Source: Namhaeicola sp039714555
Lineage (GTDB): Bacteria; Bacteroidota; Bacteroidia; Flavobacteriales; Flavobacteriaceae
Assembly (NCBI GenBank): GCA_039714555.1
Contig: JBDLJB010000006.1
Span: forward strand, 1 to 64,000
Direction of reading: 5' to 3'
Length of the DNA stretch: 64,000 bases
Part shown: positions 17,673 to 25,854 of the stretch, in pieces
Layout of the letters: every line of letters begins with the position of its first letter
Position numbering within the stretch: the first letter of the stretch is position 1
Translations under genes and position numbers: made by a program
Notes under the pieces: generated by a model
The model's input: only the letters and a program-made list of their open reading frames with translations
What the model was told of the DNA's origin: nothing
Database searches by the model: none

Positions 17673-18232
17673 TTAAAATTGTTTTGTTTGGACCTGAATC
17701 AACAGGAAAAACAACTTTATCAGAAATGTTGGCACGACATTATAATACTGTTTGGGTACCCGAATTTGCCCGCAGATACTTGCAGCATAAATGGAATAAT
17801 GAACGAAAAACGTGTGAACACCATGATTTAATTCCGATTGCAATTGGGCAAATGAAACTGGAAAACACATTGGCCAAAAAAGCAGATAAAATTTTAATTT
17901 GTGATACTGATTTGTTGGAAACCAAGGTCTATTCAGAAGAATATTACGGCGGTTTTGTAGATATTGAATTGGACAATGCTGCGATAGTAAACCAATATGA
18001 TCTGTATTTATTAACTTATATTGATACTCCATGGGAGGAAGATGATCTTAGGGATCGCCCTGAACAACGGCAAGAAATGTTTGATGCTTTTGAAAATGCT
18101 TTAATCAAGAATGACAGACCTTATATTACACTCAAAGGAGATGTAAAAAACAGATTAAATAAAGCAATAGAAGCTATTGATAATATATTGAAAACTCGAA
18201 AGAATTTAGATTCTTATACCAAGACCTTTTAA
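17636..18232 (+). CDS. NadR-like P-loop kinase (nicotinamide riboside kinase family)
   Basis: A 198-residue P-loop kinase: Walker A GPESTGKTTLSEML, then WVPEFARRYLQHKW and the acidic DTDLLETKVYSEEYYG, as in the ribosylnicotinamide kinase domain of NadR. The NadR N-terminal regulator and the adenylyltransferase domain are absent. It overlaps the pnuC end by 37 bases, so the pair is co-translated: the transporter brings the vitamin in and the kinase traps it. Substrate is probably nicotinamide riboside, by family. Confidence 0.87.
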   Translation: MEKELRQEKVNLVKIVLFGPESTGKTTLSEMLARHYNTVWVPEFARRYLQHKWNNERKTCEHHDLIPIAIGQMKLENTLAKKADKILICDTDLLETKVYSEEYYGGFVDIELDNAAIVNQYDLYLLTYIDTPWEEDDLRDRPEQRQEMFDAFENALIKNDRPYITLKGDVKNRLNKAIEAIDNILKTRKNLDSYTKTF

Positions 18233-18266
18233 AGATTGAGACCTAAAAATATCATAAAATATAAAT

Positions 18267-18671
18267 TTGGATACAGAAACTTTATATAACGAATTAAAAT
18301 ACACAGCATCCAGATCTTCTGGTCCCGGTGGTCAGCATGCCAATAAAGTTTCTTCAAAAGTTCAATTAATTTTTGATCTGGAAAAGTCAAAAGCTTTTAC
18401 AGAAGACGAAAAACAAATACTTTTTAAAAATCTCAAGAACAGATTTACCAAAGATAACATCTTAATTTTATCGAGTGATGATAGTAGAAGTCAGCATAAA
18501 AATAAAGAAATTGTAACCGATCGTTTTTTAAAGATCATCCAAAAAGGATTAATAGTTCCAAAAGAAAGAAAAGCTACCAAACCTAAGCAAGCTTCAATAA
18601 AAAAAAGATTGGATAAAAAGAAAAAATTAGCTTATAAAAAGGCATTAAGGCGAAAACCCGATCTAGATTAA
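18267..18671 (+). CDS. arfB: Peptidyl-tRNA hydrolase ArfB-like (class I release-factor domain)
   Basis: Rescues stalled ribosomes by hydrolysing peptidyl-tRNA. The GGQ catalytic loop is present in SRSSGPGGQHANKVSSKVQL, and the C-terminal tail is strongly basic (RKATKPKQASIKKRLDKKKK), as needed to enter the empty mRNA channel. It has 134 residues and no codon-reading domain. The start is TTG; an in-frame stop lies three codons upstream and no ATG fits. It follows the kinase gene by 34 bases. Confidence 0.92.
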   Translation: MDTETLYNELKYTASRSSGPGGQHANKVSSKVQLIFDLEKSKAFTEDEKQILFKNLKNRFTKDNILILSSDDSRSQHKNKEIVTDRFLKIIQKGLIVPKERKATKPKQASIKKRLDKKKKLAYKKALRRKPDLD

Positions 18672-18699
18672 ATTAAAATTACTTTTCGTACATTTGCAA

Positions 18700-18785
18700 A
18701 ACTTTTTAGGGGTGCCGGTATTATACCAGCTGAGATTACACCCGTTGAACCTGAACAGGTAATGCTGTTAAGGGATAACTTCTCA
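18700..18785 (+). promoter_or_regulatory. TPP (thiamine pyrophosphate) riboswitch
   Basis: All conserved THI-box blocks occur in order: GGGGTGCC, CTGAGATTACACCC, GAACCTGAACAGGTAATGC and AAGGGATAACT. It sits 50 bases upstream of a TonB-dependent receptor gene, so receptor synthesis should be shut down when thiamine pyrophosphate is plentiful. A complementary GGGGT/ACCCC pairing (18709 onward with ACCCC near 18792) could form the expression platform. Confidence 0.95.
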
Positions 18786-18834
18786 AATTTTACCCCAAAA
18801 GACATTTTTAGTTTAAATAATTAAGGGTAAAATC

Positions 18835-21009
18835 ATGAAATATATATTTTTAGTATTTTTTATTTATTTTGGAGGGTTTTTGGTCAATGCTCAAGATAAT
18901 ATAAGTTTATTAGATACTGTTGAACTAGAAGAAATAGTTGTTAAAGCTGTAAGAGCTGATAAAAAAGCTCCGTTTGCGCAAACCATTGTTGATAAAAAAG
19001 ATATTGAACAAAGAAATCTCGCACAGGATATTCCAATATTATTAAATTATTTACCTTCTGTAGTAACAACAAGTGATGCTGGAGCAGGAGTTGGTTATAC
19101 AGGAATTAGAGTAAGAGGTAGTGATGCAACTCGGGTAAATATTACTATTAACGGAATTGCATTTAATGATTCAGAATCTCAAGGAACTTATTGGGTTGAT
19201 CTACCTGATTTTGCTTCTTCAGTTGAGAATTTACAATTGCAAAGGGGTGTAGGAACATCTACAAATGGATCCGGTGCTTTTGGCGCCAGTTTAAATTTTT
19301 TAACCGATTTTGTTTCTGAAAATGCATTTGGTGAAATATCAAGTAGTTTTGGTTCATATAACACTTTCAAAAACAATATAAAATTTAGTACAGGATTATT
19401 GAATGATCATATTGAAATTGCCGGAAGATTATCTGTAATCTCTTCTAATGGGTATATTGACAGGGCTACATCCGATTTAAAATCATACTTTTTACAAGCT
19501 GCCTATAATGATGAAAATACTTTGATCAAAGCATTGTCTTTTGGAGGACATGAAATTACTTATCAGGCTTGGTATGGAATTGATGAGGAGACATTGAAAA
19601 CCGATAGAACATTTAATTTTGCAGGTATCTATACTGATGATGATGGTAATGTTCAATTTTATGATAATGAAGTAGATAATTACAAACAAGATCATTATCA
19701 ATTACATTGGAATCAGATTTTTAGTGATCATTGGACTTCAAATATTGGATTGAATTATACACACGGAAAAGGTTATTATGAGCAGTATAAAGAAGATCAG
19801 GATTTTACTGATTATGACTTTACCCCAATAGAAATTGGCGAAGAAACAATCAATACTACAGATTTGATAAGAAGGCGATGGTTAGATAATGATTATTATG
19901 TTTTTAATGCAAATGCAAATTATAAAAATGATAAAATTGATATTATTTTTGGTAGTTCTTATAGTTTCTATGATGGGGATCATTATGGCGAAGTTATTTG
20001 GGCTCAATATGCAGGAGGATCAAATATAAGAGATCAATATTATTCTGGAAACAGCCAAAAAAATGACCTTAGTTTGTTTGCAAAAGTAACTTATCAATTA
20101 AATAGCAATTGGAGCCTTTTTGGTGATCTGCAAGAAAGATTTGTTTCTTATCAAACATCAGGATTGACCTCTGATAGAATACCAATAGATATTGATGAAA
20201 ACTATAGTTTTTTCAATCCAAAATTTGGTATTACCTATACAATCAATAAGCAACAAAATCTTTATACTTCTTATGCTAGAGCTAATAAAGAACCCAATAG
20301 AGTTGATTTCGAAAATGGTGTGTTCCAACCGGAAACCTTAAATGATTTTGAATTGGGATGGCGACTCAATACCGGAAAAATTAAAATCAACACCAACGCA
20401 TATTTTATGAATTATAGAAATCAATTGGTTTTGACAGGAAAAATTGATGATGTTGGTAACCCTATAAGAACAACAAGTGGTGAAAGTTATAGAATGGGCA
20501 TTGAAATTGATGCCAATTTCATAATTTCTAATCATTGGAGTGTCAAACCTAATATTGCTTTAAGCAGTAATAAAAACAAAGATTTTATTGCTTCTATTGA
20601 TGGTGATTTAGTTGCTTTAGGCAAAACAAATATTTCATATTCTCCAAATTTTATTGCTGGAAATATTATTTCTTACCACCCAATTGATAATTTGCAATTT
20701 AATTTTTTATCTAAATATATAGGAGAACAGTTTATGGGTAATATAGATAGTGAAGCCTCTAAATTAGATAGTTATTTTGTAAATGATCTAAACATATCAT
20801 ATGTTTTAAATAACATACCAATTTTTAAATCGGTTGTATTTAATGGGCTAATCAATAATATATTTAATAAAAAATATGTTTCTAATGGGTATTTTTATAC
20901 TTATGATGATACTTGGTCTGTACCCGGAGAAACAATTACAATTGAAGGAGCCGGTTATTATCCACAAGCTGAAATCAATTTTTTATTGGGTGTAACTTTA
21001 AGGTTTTAG
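18835..21009 (+). CDS. TonB-dependent receptor under thiamine riboswitch control
   Basis: A 724-residue outer-membrane receptor: signal peptide ending VNAQ, a TonB-box-like segment VELEEIVVKAVRADKKAPF, a plug (about 45-160) and a 22-strand type barrel ending in LLGVTLRF. Sequence alone resembles siderophore/cobalamin receptors, but the TPP riboswitch in its leader shows that it is a thiamine or thiamine-precursor receptor. PnuC and kinase genes lie just upstream on the same strand. No CarboxypepD domain, so it is not a SusC. Confidence 0.93.
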   Translation: MKYIFLVFFIYFGGFLVNAQDNISLLDTVELEEIVVKAVRADKKAPFAQTIVDKKDIEQRNLAQDIPILLNYLPSVVTTSDAGAGVGYTGIRVRGSDATRVNITINGIAFNDSESQGTYWVDLPDFASSVENLQLQRGVGTSTNGSGAFGASLNFLTDFVSENAFGEISSSFGSYNTFKNNIKFSTGLLNDHIEIAGRLSVISSNGYIDRATSDLKSYFLQAAYNDENTLIKALSFGGHEITYQAWYGIDEETLKTDRTFNFAGIYTDDDGNVQFYDNEVDNYKQDHYQLHWNQIFSDHWTSNIGLNYTHGKGYYEQYKEDQDFTDYDFTPIEIGEETINTTDLIRRRWLDNDYYVFNANANYKNDKIDIIFGSSYSFYDGDHYGEVIWAQYAGGSNIRDQYYSGNSQKNDLSLFAKVTYQLNSNWSLFGDLQERFVSYQTSGLTSDRIPIDIDENYSFFNPKFGITYTINKQQNLYTSYARANKEPNRVDFENGVFQPETLNDFELGWRLNTGKIKINTNAYFMNYRNQLVLTGKIDDVGNPIRTTSGESYRMGIEIDANFIISNHWSVKPNIALSSNKNKDFIASIDGDLVALGKTNISYSPNFIAGNIISYHPIDNLQFNFLSKYIGEQFMGNIDSEASKLDSYFVNDLNISYVLNNIPIFKSVVFNGLINNIFNKKYVSNGYFYTYDDTWSVPGETITIEGAGYYPQAEINFLLGVTLRF

Positions 21010-21010
21010 A

Positions 21011-21048
21011 AATAATCCCTGATTTAATAATTTAAATCAGGGATTATT
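21011..21048. terminator. Bidirectional terminator
   Basis: A 16-bp perfect stem (AATAATCCCTGATTTA / TAAATCAGGGATTATT) with a six-base loop between the convergent receptor and SQR genes; T-runs follow on the plus strand. Confidence 0.85.
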
Positions 21049-22356
21049 TTAAACTTCTACACCTTTCATCATTTTATTCCAATATAAGTAGGGTAGTAAG
21101 TATTTTTTTAAGATCCATAAACGCCAATGCTCTTTTGAAGAATCAGAAATAAACATTTGTGATTTTAATTTAGGATCTGGTTTAAATTCTTTGCTATAAT
21201 CAAATTCAGCCAAAACCATTTTACCATAACCGGTAATTAAAGGACAAGATGAGTAGCCATCATAAGTTTTTTCTGAAAGGGCGTTATTTTCAATCAATTT
21301 TAAAATATTGGCAACTACAACCGGTACTTGTTTTCTTATAGCTGCTCCGGTTTTAGCTGTTGGTAATTGTGCAACATCTCCAAGACCAAAAATATTGTTG
21401 AATTTTTTGTGTTGCATAGTTCTATCATCAACAAATAACCAACCTTCAGGAGTTGAAAGGGGCGAATTGGCAACAAATTCAGGTGAAGCTTGAGGAGGTG
21501 CCAAATGCATCATATCAAAATGAATTCCAAATCGATCACCATCTTTACTTACTTTAACATCTTTGTAATTATACTGAATTTCCTTATCTAAAGTTTTAGA
21601 ATCATCATCTGACATTACAACACATCCTCCTGCATCAAGGTCTTTTGCCATTTCGTACCATGCAATTTGCTTATCGGTATCAACTTTTACCAATTTATGG
21701 AAAAATCGAATATTAATATCTTTTTTATCAATTATCCCCATAAGTGTTTTTGCAATAGGTTTAACAGCAAAAATTACACCTCCGGGTATTGCAAATACAA
21801 TATCAGTTTTGTTTCTAACACCACTTTTTGTAAAATATTCATCGGCTAGATACATTATTTTTTGAGGAGCTCCACCACATTTAATTGGTGTAGTTGGCAT
21901 CGTAAATAGAGCAGTACCACCTTTAAAATTCTTTAAAACATCCCAAGTGTGATTTGGGTTGGTATAATTACTACAAACAACACCTTTATCCATAGCTTCT
22001 GATAAACCTTCTACCAATTCAGGGGCCATTCTTAAACCCGGACAAACAACTAAATAATCATAAGTATATTCATTGCCTTTTTTAGAAGTTACTTTATTAT
22101 TATCAGGGTCAAATTTATTGGCATATTCCTTTATCCAGGTAACACCTTTTGGCATAACAGAAGCCATACTGCGAATGGTTTTTTCATAGTCATAAGTGTT
22201 AGCACCAACAAGTGTAAATGCAGGTTGATAATAATGCTTTTCAGCAGGTTCTAATAAACCGATATTAATATTTGGATCTTTTTTTAGCATTTGAGAGGCT
22301 ACCATGATCCCTGCGGTACCTCCACCAATAATTAATACTTGATGATGATTTGACAT
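21049..22356 (-). CDS. sqr: Sulfide:quinone oxidoreductase (SQR), first copy
   Basis: Membrane-peripheral flavoprotein that oxidises sulfide to sulfane sulfur and reduces quinone. The FAD-binding start is VLIIGGGTAGIMVA. Three cysteines match the SQR catalytic set: Cys128 (GVVCSNY), Cys160 (IKCGGAPQK) and Cys371 (SSCPLIT). The quinone-side end GLGDVAQLPTAKTGAAIRKQ and a C-terminal amphipathic WRLWILKKYLLPYLYW, a likely membrane anchor, are present. 435 residues, full length. It lies downstream of the DUF2892 gene; a terminator lies between them, so expression may depend on read-through or a promoter in the 95 bases before it. It is clearly different from the second SQR at 24320. Confidence 0.93.
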   Translation of the reverse strand: MSNHHQVLIIGGGTAGIMVASQMLKKDPNINIGLLEPAEKHYYQPAFTLVGANTYDYEKTIRSMASVMPKGVTWIKEYANKFDPDNNKVTSKKGNEYTYDYLVVCPGLRMAPELVEGLSEAMDKGVVCSNYTNPNHTWDVLKNFKGGTALFTMPTTPIKCGGAPQKIMYLADEYFTKSGVRNKTDIVFAIPGGVIFAVKPIAKTLMGIIDKKDINIRFFHKLVKVDTDKQIAWYEMAKDLDAGGCVVMSDDDSKTLDKEIQYNYKDVKVSKDGDRFGIHFDMMHLAPPQASPEFVANSPLSTPEGWLFVDDRTMQHKKFNNIFGLGDVAQLPTAKTGAAIRKQVPVVVANILKLIENNALSEKTYDGYSSCPLITGYGKMVLAEFDYSKEFKPDPKLKSQMFISDSSKEHWRLWILKKYLLPYLYWNKMMKGVEV

Positions 22357-22442
22357 TGTATTTTGATTTTTTTAGATTAAAAATAAATATATAAAAATAT
22401 TTATATAATTCATAAAAAAGCATAGTCAATTTTATTAAAAAC

Positions 22443-22475
22443 AAAAAAAAAGCCTTTTTTAATAATAAAAAAGGC
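22443..22475 (-). terminator. Intrinsic terminator after DUF2892 gene
   Basis: Stem GCCTTTTTT / AAAAAAGGC with loop AATAAT, followed on the minus strand by nine T residues. Confidence 0.85.
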
Positions 22476-22501
22476 GATTTAATAGCATATTTTTAATAGA
22501 T

Positions 22502-22705
22502 TTATTCTTTAACCTTACAAGTACTAATTCCAAAAATACTAAATAAAGGACAACAACCAAATAATGATGTAACAACCATAATACCGGCAACAGCGTAAAG
22601 GACATAATTCCAAGGGCTAACAGCATATGAATAAGCAAAATATGCTGCAACTATTGCTATAACTATTCGAATAATTTTGTCAATGTTTCCTACATTTTTT
22701 TTCAT
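22502..22705 (-). CDS. DUF2892 (YgaP-type transmembrane) protein
   Basis: A 67-residue inner-membrane protein: NVGNIDKIIRIVIAIVAAYF, a second hydrophobic hairpin (YVLYAVAGIMVVTSLFG) and the cysteine-bearing CCPLFSIFGISTC. In E. coli YgaP this module is fused to a rhodanese; here it stands alone inside a sulfur locus. A Crp-type palindrome and a -7 box lie 30-75 bases upstream of the start. An overlapping frame on the same strand is discarded because only this one matches a family. Exact function is unknown; a role in handling sulfane sulfur at the membrane is a guess. Confidence 0.9.
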   Translation of the reverse strand: MKKNVGNIDKIIRIVIAIVAAYFAYSYAVSPWNYVLYAVAGIMVVTSLFGCCPLFSIFGISTCKVKE

Positions 22706-22736
22706 AATGATAAATATTAAGTGTTTTAATTTTATT

Positions 22737-22781
22737 CAAAATTATATAATTATCTATAAAGAACTTGTGATAATGGTCACA
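22737..22781 (-). promoter_or_regulatory. Crp-type operator (TGTGA form) plus -7 box before DUF2892 gene
   Basis: The palindrome TGTGATAATGGTCACA lies at 22766-22781 (TGTGA-N6-TCACA, the classical CRP half-sites). On the minus strand a perfect -7 box, TAATTTTG, lies at 22737-22744. The centres are 33 bp apart, which puts the operator near -40, the class II activator position. The Crp/Fnr gene immediately upstream is the likely reader. Confidence 0.72.
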
Positions 22782-22792
22782 GTTCAATAAAA

Positions 22793-23428
22793 TTAAAGAA
22801 TTTTTATTTTTTTTAATGCTAATGAAACTTTACCATTTTTTTCTAATTTTTTTAATAAACGAGAAATAACCTCTCTTGACGAACCCAATTCATTGGCAAT
22901 TTCCTGATGGGATTTATGTATAATTTTACTTTCATTTAGATCAGCTTTTTTTAATAAAAAATTATAAAGTCGTTTTTCTTTGTTTGAAAATGTTAAGACT
23001 TTAACCATATCGATAACTTCATCAAATTTATCGTTAAATGAATTGAAGATATACAAATTCCATTCTGGAAAATTCTTTCGTAAATCGTAAAGTTTATTTT
23101 TAGGTATTAAAATTACTTCAACATCTTCTTCAACAACTCCTTTAACATTTGCTTTTTCATTTTTTTCTCCAGCCATAACCGAAACTATACAAGTTTCTCC
23201 TGGTTTTATATAGTATAATAATACTTCATGACCATTTTCTTCTTCCTTGTAGATCTTTATCAATCCTGAAACAACCAAGGGAATTACTTTTACATAAGTT
23301 TCTTCTTTTAAGATCACGGTATTCTTATCAAAATGATGAAGTACACCAAAATTAGAAATATTATTGATAAGAATTGATGAAGAGGCCAATTGCGGAAAAT
23401 ATTCTTTAAAGGCTTCTGTTATTTCCAT
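22793..23428 (-). CDS. Crp/Fnr-family transcriptional regulator 1
   Basis: A 211-residue activator: cNMP-like beta-barrel (about 20-115), long helix and a winged helix-turn-helix (HQEIANELGSSREVISRLLKKLE). Aligned with E. coli CRP the recognition helix keeps Arg180, Glu181 and Arg185, so a TGTGA half-site is predicted; such a site lies just downstream at 22766. There is no Fnr-type N-terminal cysteine cluster; one cysteine sits in the barrel at GETCIVS, a place also occupied in regulator 2. It follows the thioredoxin gene by 42 bases and is probably co-transcribed with it and the HMA gene. Signal unknown. Confidence 0.92.
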   Translation of the reverse strand: MEITEAFKEYFPQLASSSILINNISNFGVLHHFDKNTVILKEETYVKVIPLVVSGLIKIYKEEENGHEVLLYYIKPGETCIVSVMAGEKNEKANVKGVVEEDVEVILIPKNKLYDLRKNFPEWNLYIFNSFNDKFDEVIDMVKVLTFSNKEKRLYNFLLKKADLNESKIIHKSHQEIANELGSSREVISRLLKKLEKNGKVSLALKKIKIL

Positions 23429-23470
23429 AGAGTTTTATTTACATGATTATCAGTAAAATATATTATAAAA

Positions 23471-23767
23471 TTATAAATAATTATTGATTATTGAAATTAA
23501 TTGATTTGCTTGTATAACTCCTGATTGTCGCCATACAGCTTTTCCATTTTTAAAAAGTATGGTTGTTGGTACGCCTTTAATTGCAAATTTTTGAGCAACT
23601 GCGGGAGTTTTATCAATATCAATTTTAACAATTTTAATACGATCTTTAAAATTTTGTTTTACTTGTTTCAAAATTGGAGTCATCATTTTACACGGAGCAC
23701 ACCAATCAGCTTTAAAATCGACCAAAACAGGAGTTTCTTGGTTAATGATCTGATTAAAACTTGCCAT
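23471..23767 (-). CDS. Thioredoxin
   Basis: A 98-residue cytoplasmic thioredoxin with the active site WCAPCK in FKADWCAPCKMM, the cis-proline motif VPTTILF and normal length. It starts three bases after the HMA-domain gene stop. In a sulfur locus it probably reduces persulfides or recycles rhodanese and SQR products, rather than being the cell's housekeeping thioredoxin; this is inferred from position. Confidence 0.94.
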   Translation of the reverse strand: MASFNQIINQETPVLVDFKADWCAPCKMMTPILKQVKQNFKDRIKIVKIDIDKTPAVAQKFAIKGVPTTILFKNGKAVWRQSGVIQANQLISIINNYL

Positions 23768-23770
23768 AAT

Positions 23771-24049
23771 TTATTCGGTTTCTGAAGTCATTCTACCTGA
23801 TGCACAACTAACAAATGATTTTGCTTTATGAAGCATTGTATTAGCATCACCAAGTTCTGGATAACCCATTTTAGAAAGTTTGGCTTTTACTTCAATTAAG
23901 ATATCTTTATTATCAGTAGGTACAATTACCTTTGAATTTTCAAGATCTACGTCAATTTCATTTACGCCTTTTATACTCAATAATCCTTTTTTAACGGTAT
24001 TTACGCAACCCTTGCATTTTAGATTTAATATATCAATAGTAGTAGTCAT
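23771..24049 (-). CDS. Heavy-metal-associated (HMA) domain protein
   Basis: A 92-residue protein with one ferredoxin-like HMA fold: metal-binding CKGC in LNLKCKGCVNTVKKGLL, then VNEIDVDLENSKVIV and a tail containing FVSCASGRMT. CopZ-type proteins carry one copper ion, but the position at the head of an HMA-thioredoxin-regulator operon inside a sulfide island suggests a partner role there. A -7 box TAGTTTTG lies at 24089-24096 on the minus strand, so this gene opens its own transcript. Confidence 0.88.
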   Translation of the reverse strand: MTTTIDILNLKCKGCVNTVKKGLLSIKGVNEIDVDLENSKVIVPTDNKDILIEVKAKLSKMGYPELGDANTMLHKAKSFVSCASGRMTSETE

Positions 24050-24088
24050 ATGAATGTTTTTAATAGTTAGTTTGTCGTTTTAATGTAA

Positions 24089-24096
24089 CAAAACTA
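24089..24096 (-). promoter_or_regulatory. -7 box for HMA-thioredoxin-Crp operon
   Basis: TAGTTTTG on the minus strand matches the Bacteroidota TAnnTTTG box, about 40 bases upstream of the HMA start codon. Confidence 0.5.
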
Positions 24097-24133
24097 ACAA
24101 AAAAGAAAACACATAGCATCTATATAAAGAAAA

Positions 24134-24298
24134 TTATGAATGACCACCTACAACAATTCTCATGATTTTAAGATTTAATCTAAAGAATTGATAAATTTGG
24201 TTTATAATACAAACTCTAAAAAATCGTACCATTTTTCCAGGCTGTGTTGCATAATACATATTGCTATAAGGAATACTTGCTTTTTTACTTTTTTTCAT
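24134..24298 (-). CDS. Basic microprotein (54 aa) downstream of SQR2
   Basis: An uninterrupted 54-codon frame with ATG start and TAA stop, 21 bases after the SQR2 stop codon and on the same strand. The product is rich in Lys, Arg and aromatic residues; the middle GKMVRFFRVCIINQIYQFFR and the end LKIMRIVVGGHS suggest an amphipathic, membrane-hugging helix pair. Its composition and in-operon position support real coding. I recall similar short proteins ending in K-I-M-x-x-V-x-x-x-H-S in Flavobacteriia but cannot check this. Function unknown; it may anchor or assist the SQR. Confidence 0.68.
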   Translation of the reverse strand: MKKSKKASIPYSNMYYATQPGKMVRFFRVCIINQIYQFFRLNLKIMRIVVGGHS

Positions 24299-24319
24299 TT
24301 AGAATAGATTTTAAATTTT

Positions 24320-25777
24320 TTATTCGGGTATTAACCACCAAAAAGGTTTTGCTTTAGCTTTGTATAAAAACATATAATGCATAAATAATTTCATCCAATG
24401 ACCGGCTGATCCTACAACGCCCACTGTATCATGAATGCTTCTTCCCCATTTGGGGTATTTTTCCCAATCTTGTACAATAGGCTTTACAGTCATAACAGCA
24501 GCCTGACCTTTTAACAATCCATATCCTGCAGATACAATACAAGCAGCTCCCATTTTTGCCATAGAGGCTTTATGTGGATGGTCTTTTTTCCCTGTTTTTA
24601 TTTGATGTGCGATATTTTCGGCTACAATTTTACCGATTACACCAGATGGCATACCGGTTCTAGGTGGTGTAGGAAATATTTTTGTACCGTTTGGACTTTC
24701 CATAGGTTTTGACATAGTATGTGGAGGAGCGAAAGCTATTCCGGCAGCATATAAATTGTCATATTCAGGACTTTGATAGATCAATGGCCAGTCTGATGCT
24801 TTCCATTCTTCATAAGGTTTTGGTGAATAATCAGCATCAACTTTCATCATGGTATTGGCAGCAAATATTTTTGAAGAAATATCACTTCCTTTTTTATCAA
24901 AAGCTTTCATTCCAGAGCCAGCAAATCCAGGAATTAGCATGGCAAAATCAAATTCTTTAATATGAAATTCTCCATGTAAATTTTCATAATAGACCTTGCC
25001 TTTTTCTACTTTTTGAACCCCTGCTCTTTTAATCCATCTGATACCGTATTCTTTTAAAATTGACTCGGTAAAAATACTGGTTGGTGTGATATAGCCATTT
25101 CTTTTTACAAAGGCTCCTCCCATTCCAAAATCACCTAATTCATATTCATTAGAGATCCACCAAATATCTGCAAATTCAGAAAGTTTTCTTTTACCAATTT
25201 CAAAGGCAATATTTAAAACATATTCAAAAGCTGCACCTTGACAAGTTGCTAAAGGATGTCCGGTACCAATTAAAAAAGTTTGCTTTTCTCCATTTTCCAT
25301 TTTTTTAAATGCCTTCTGAAGATTTTTCCAGGAATGAGATGCATGGTCATAAGTACAAACAGAATTGGTAAATTTATCAGGGCCCAATCCTTCTGTAGCT
25401 TCAAAGTTTAATTTTGGACCGGTTGCATTTACAAGATAATCATAGTCAATTTTCTCTTCCTGATCTTTTTTATCACCATCAACGTGTTTAATGGTTACAA
25501 ATCCTTTTTTTGAATGTTTATCACCTTCAGGATGTATAGATAACGCCAAAGCCTGTTCATAGATTATACCTAGTTTTTTATAAACAGGAGCCAATTTAAA
25601 TTTTACCTGATCGGGTTTCATCAAACCAACACCAACCCAAATGTTTGAAGGTATCCATTGATAATTACTATTGGGTGAAATTATTACAACCTCGTGATCT
25701 TTTCCAAGATACTTTTTTAGATAGGTAACTGCAGTATGCCCTGAAACACCAGCTCCTAATACGACTACTTTTGACAT
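24320..25777 (-). CDS. Sulfide:quinone oxidoreductase-like flavoprotein, second copy
   Basis: A 485-residue FAD/NAD(P)-type oxidoreductase, only distantly like the first SQR. The FAD loop is VVVLGAGVSGHTAVTYL; three cysteines are candidates for sulfur chemistry: Cys141 (NSVCTYDH), Cys179 (LATCQGAAFEY) and Cys413 (AACIVSAGYG). The C-terminus ends in a hydrophobic WMKLFMHYMFLYKAK, a probable membrane contact. It belongs to the longer SQR branch (type III or related); polysulfide or thiosulfate as substrate cannot be excluded. Its promoter carries a TGTAA-type palindrome at 25839-25854. Confidence 0.87.
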   Translation of the reverse strand: MSKVVVLGAGVSGHTAVTYLKKYLGKDHEVVIISPNSNYQWIPSNIWVGVGLMKPDQVKFKLAPVYKKLGIIYEQALALSIHPEGDKHSKKGFVTIKHVDGDKKDQEEKIDYDYLVNATGPKLNFEATEGLGPDKFTNSVCTYDHASHSWKNLQKAFKKMENGEKQTFLIGTGHPLATCQGAAFEYVLNIAFEIGKRKLSEFADIWWISNEYELGDFGMGGAFVKRNGYITPTSIFTESILKEYGIRWIKRAGVQKVEKGKVYYENLHGEFHIKEFDFAMLIPGFAGSGMKAFDKKGSDISSKIFAANTMMKVDADYSPKPYEEWKASDWPLIYQSPEYDNLYAAGIAFAPPHTMSKPMESPNGTKIFPTPPRTGMPSGVIGKIVAENIAHQIKTGKKDHPHKASMAKMGAACIVSAGYGLLKGQAAVMTVKPIVQDWEKYPKWGRSIHDTVGVVGSAGHWMKLFMHYMFLYKAKAKPFWWLIPE

Positions 25778-25810
25778 TTTATAAATTTATAAATGAATTT
25801 ATTTTTTATA

Positions 25811-25854
25811 TAAATTTAATTAAAAAAACCACCCAAACTGTAACTATTGTTACA
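25811..25854 (-). promoter_or_regulatory. Crp-type operator (TGTAA form) plus -7-like box before SQR2
   Basis: The perfect palindrome TGTAACTATTGTTACA lies at 25839-25854. On the minus strand TAAATTTA (25811-25818) is one base from a TAnnTTTG box. The centres are 32 bp apart, as at the other sites of this island. The operator lies inside the loop of the upstream operon's terminator. Confidence 0.68.

Noticed and set aside
18835..21009. Siderophore receptor assignment from overall similarity
   Set aside because: The TPP riboswitch in its leader is better evidence for a thiamine-related ligand.
22459..22650. Overlapping minus-strand frame inside the DUF2892 gene
   Set aside because: It runs through the terminator and matches no family; the other frame is a clear DUF2892 protein.
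24084..24099. TGTAACAAAACTAACA, a near copy of the Crp-type site, before the HMA gene
   Set aside because: The right half is not complementary to the left and it overlaps the likely -7 box TAGTTTTG, so it cannot be an activator site with the geometry of the other four.
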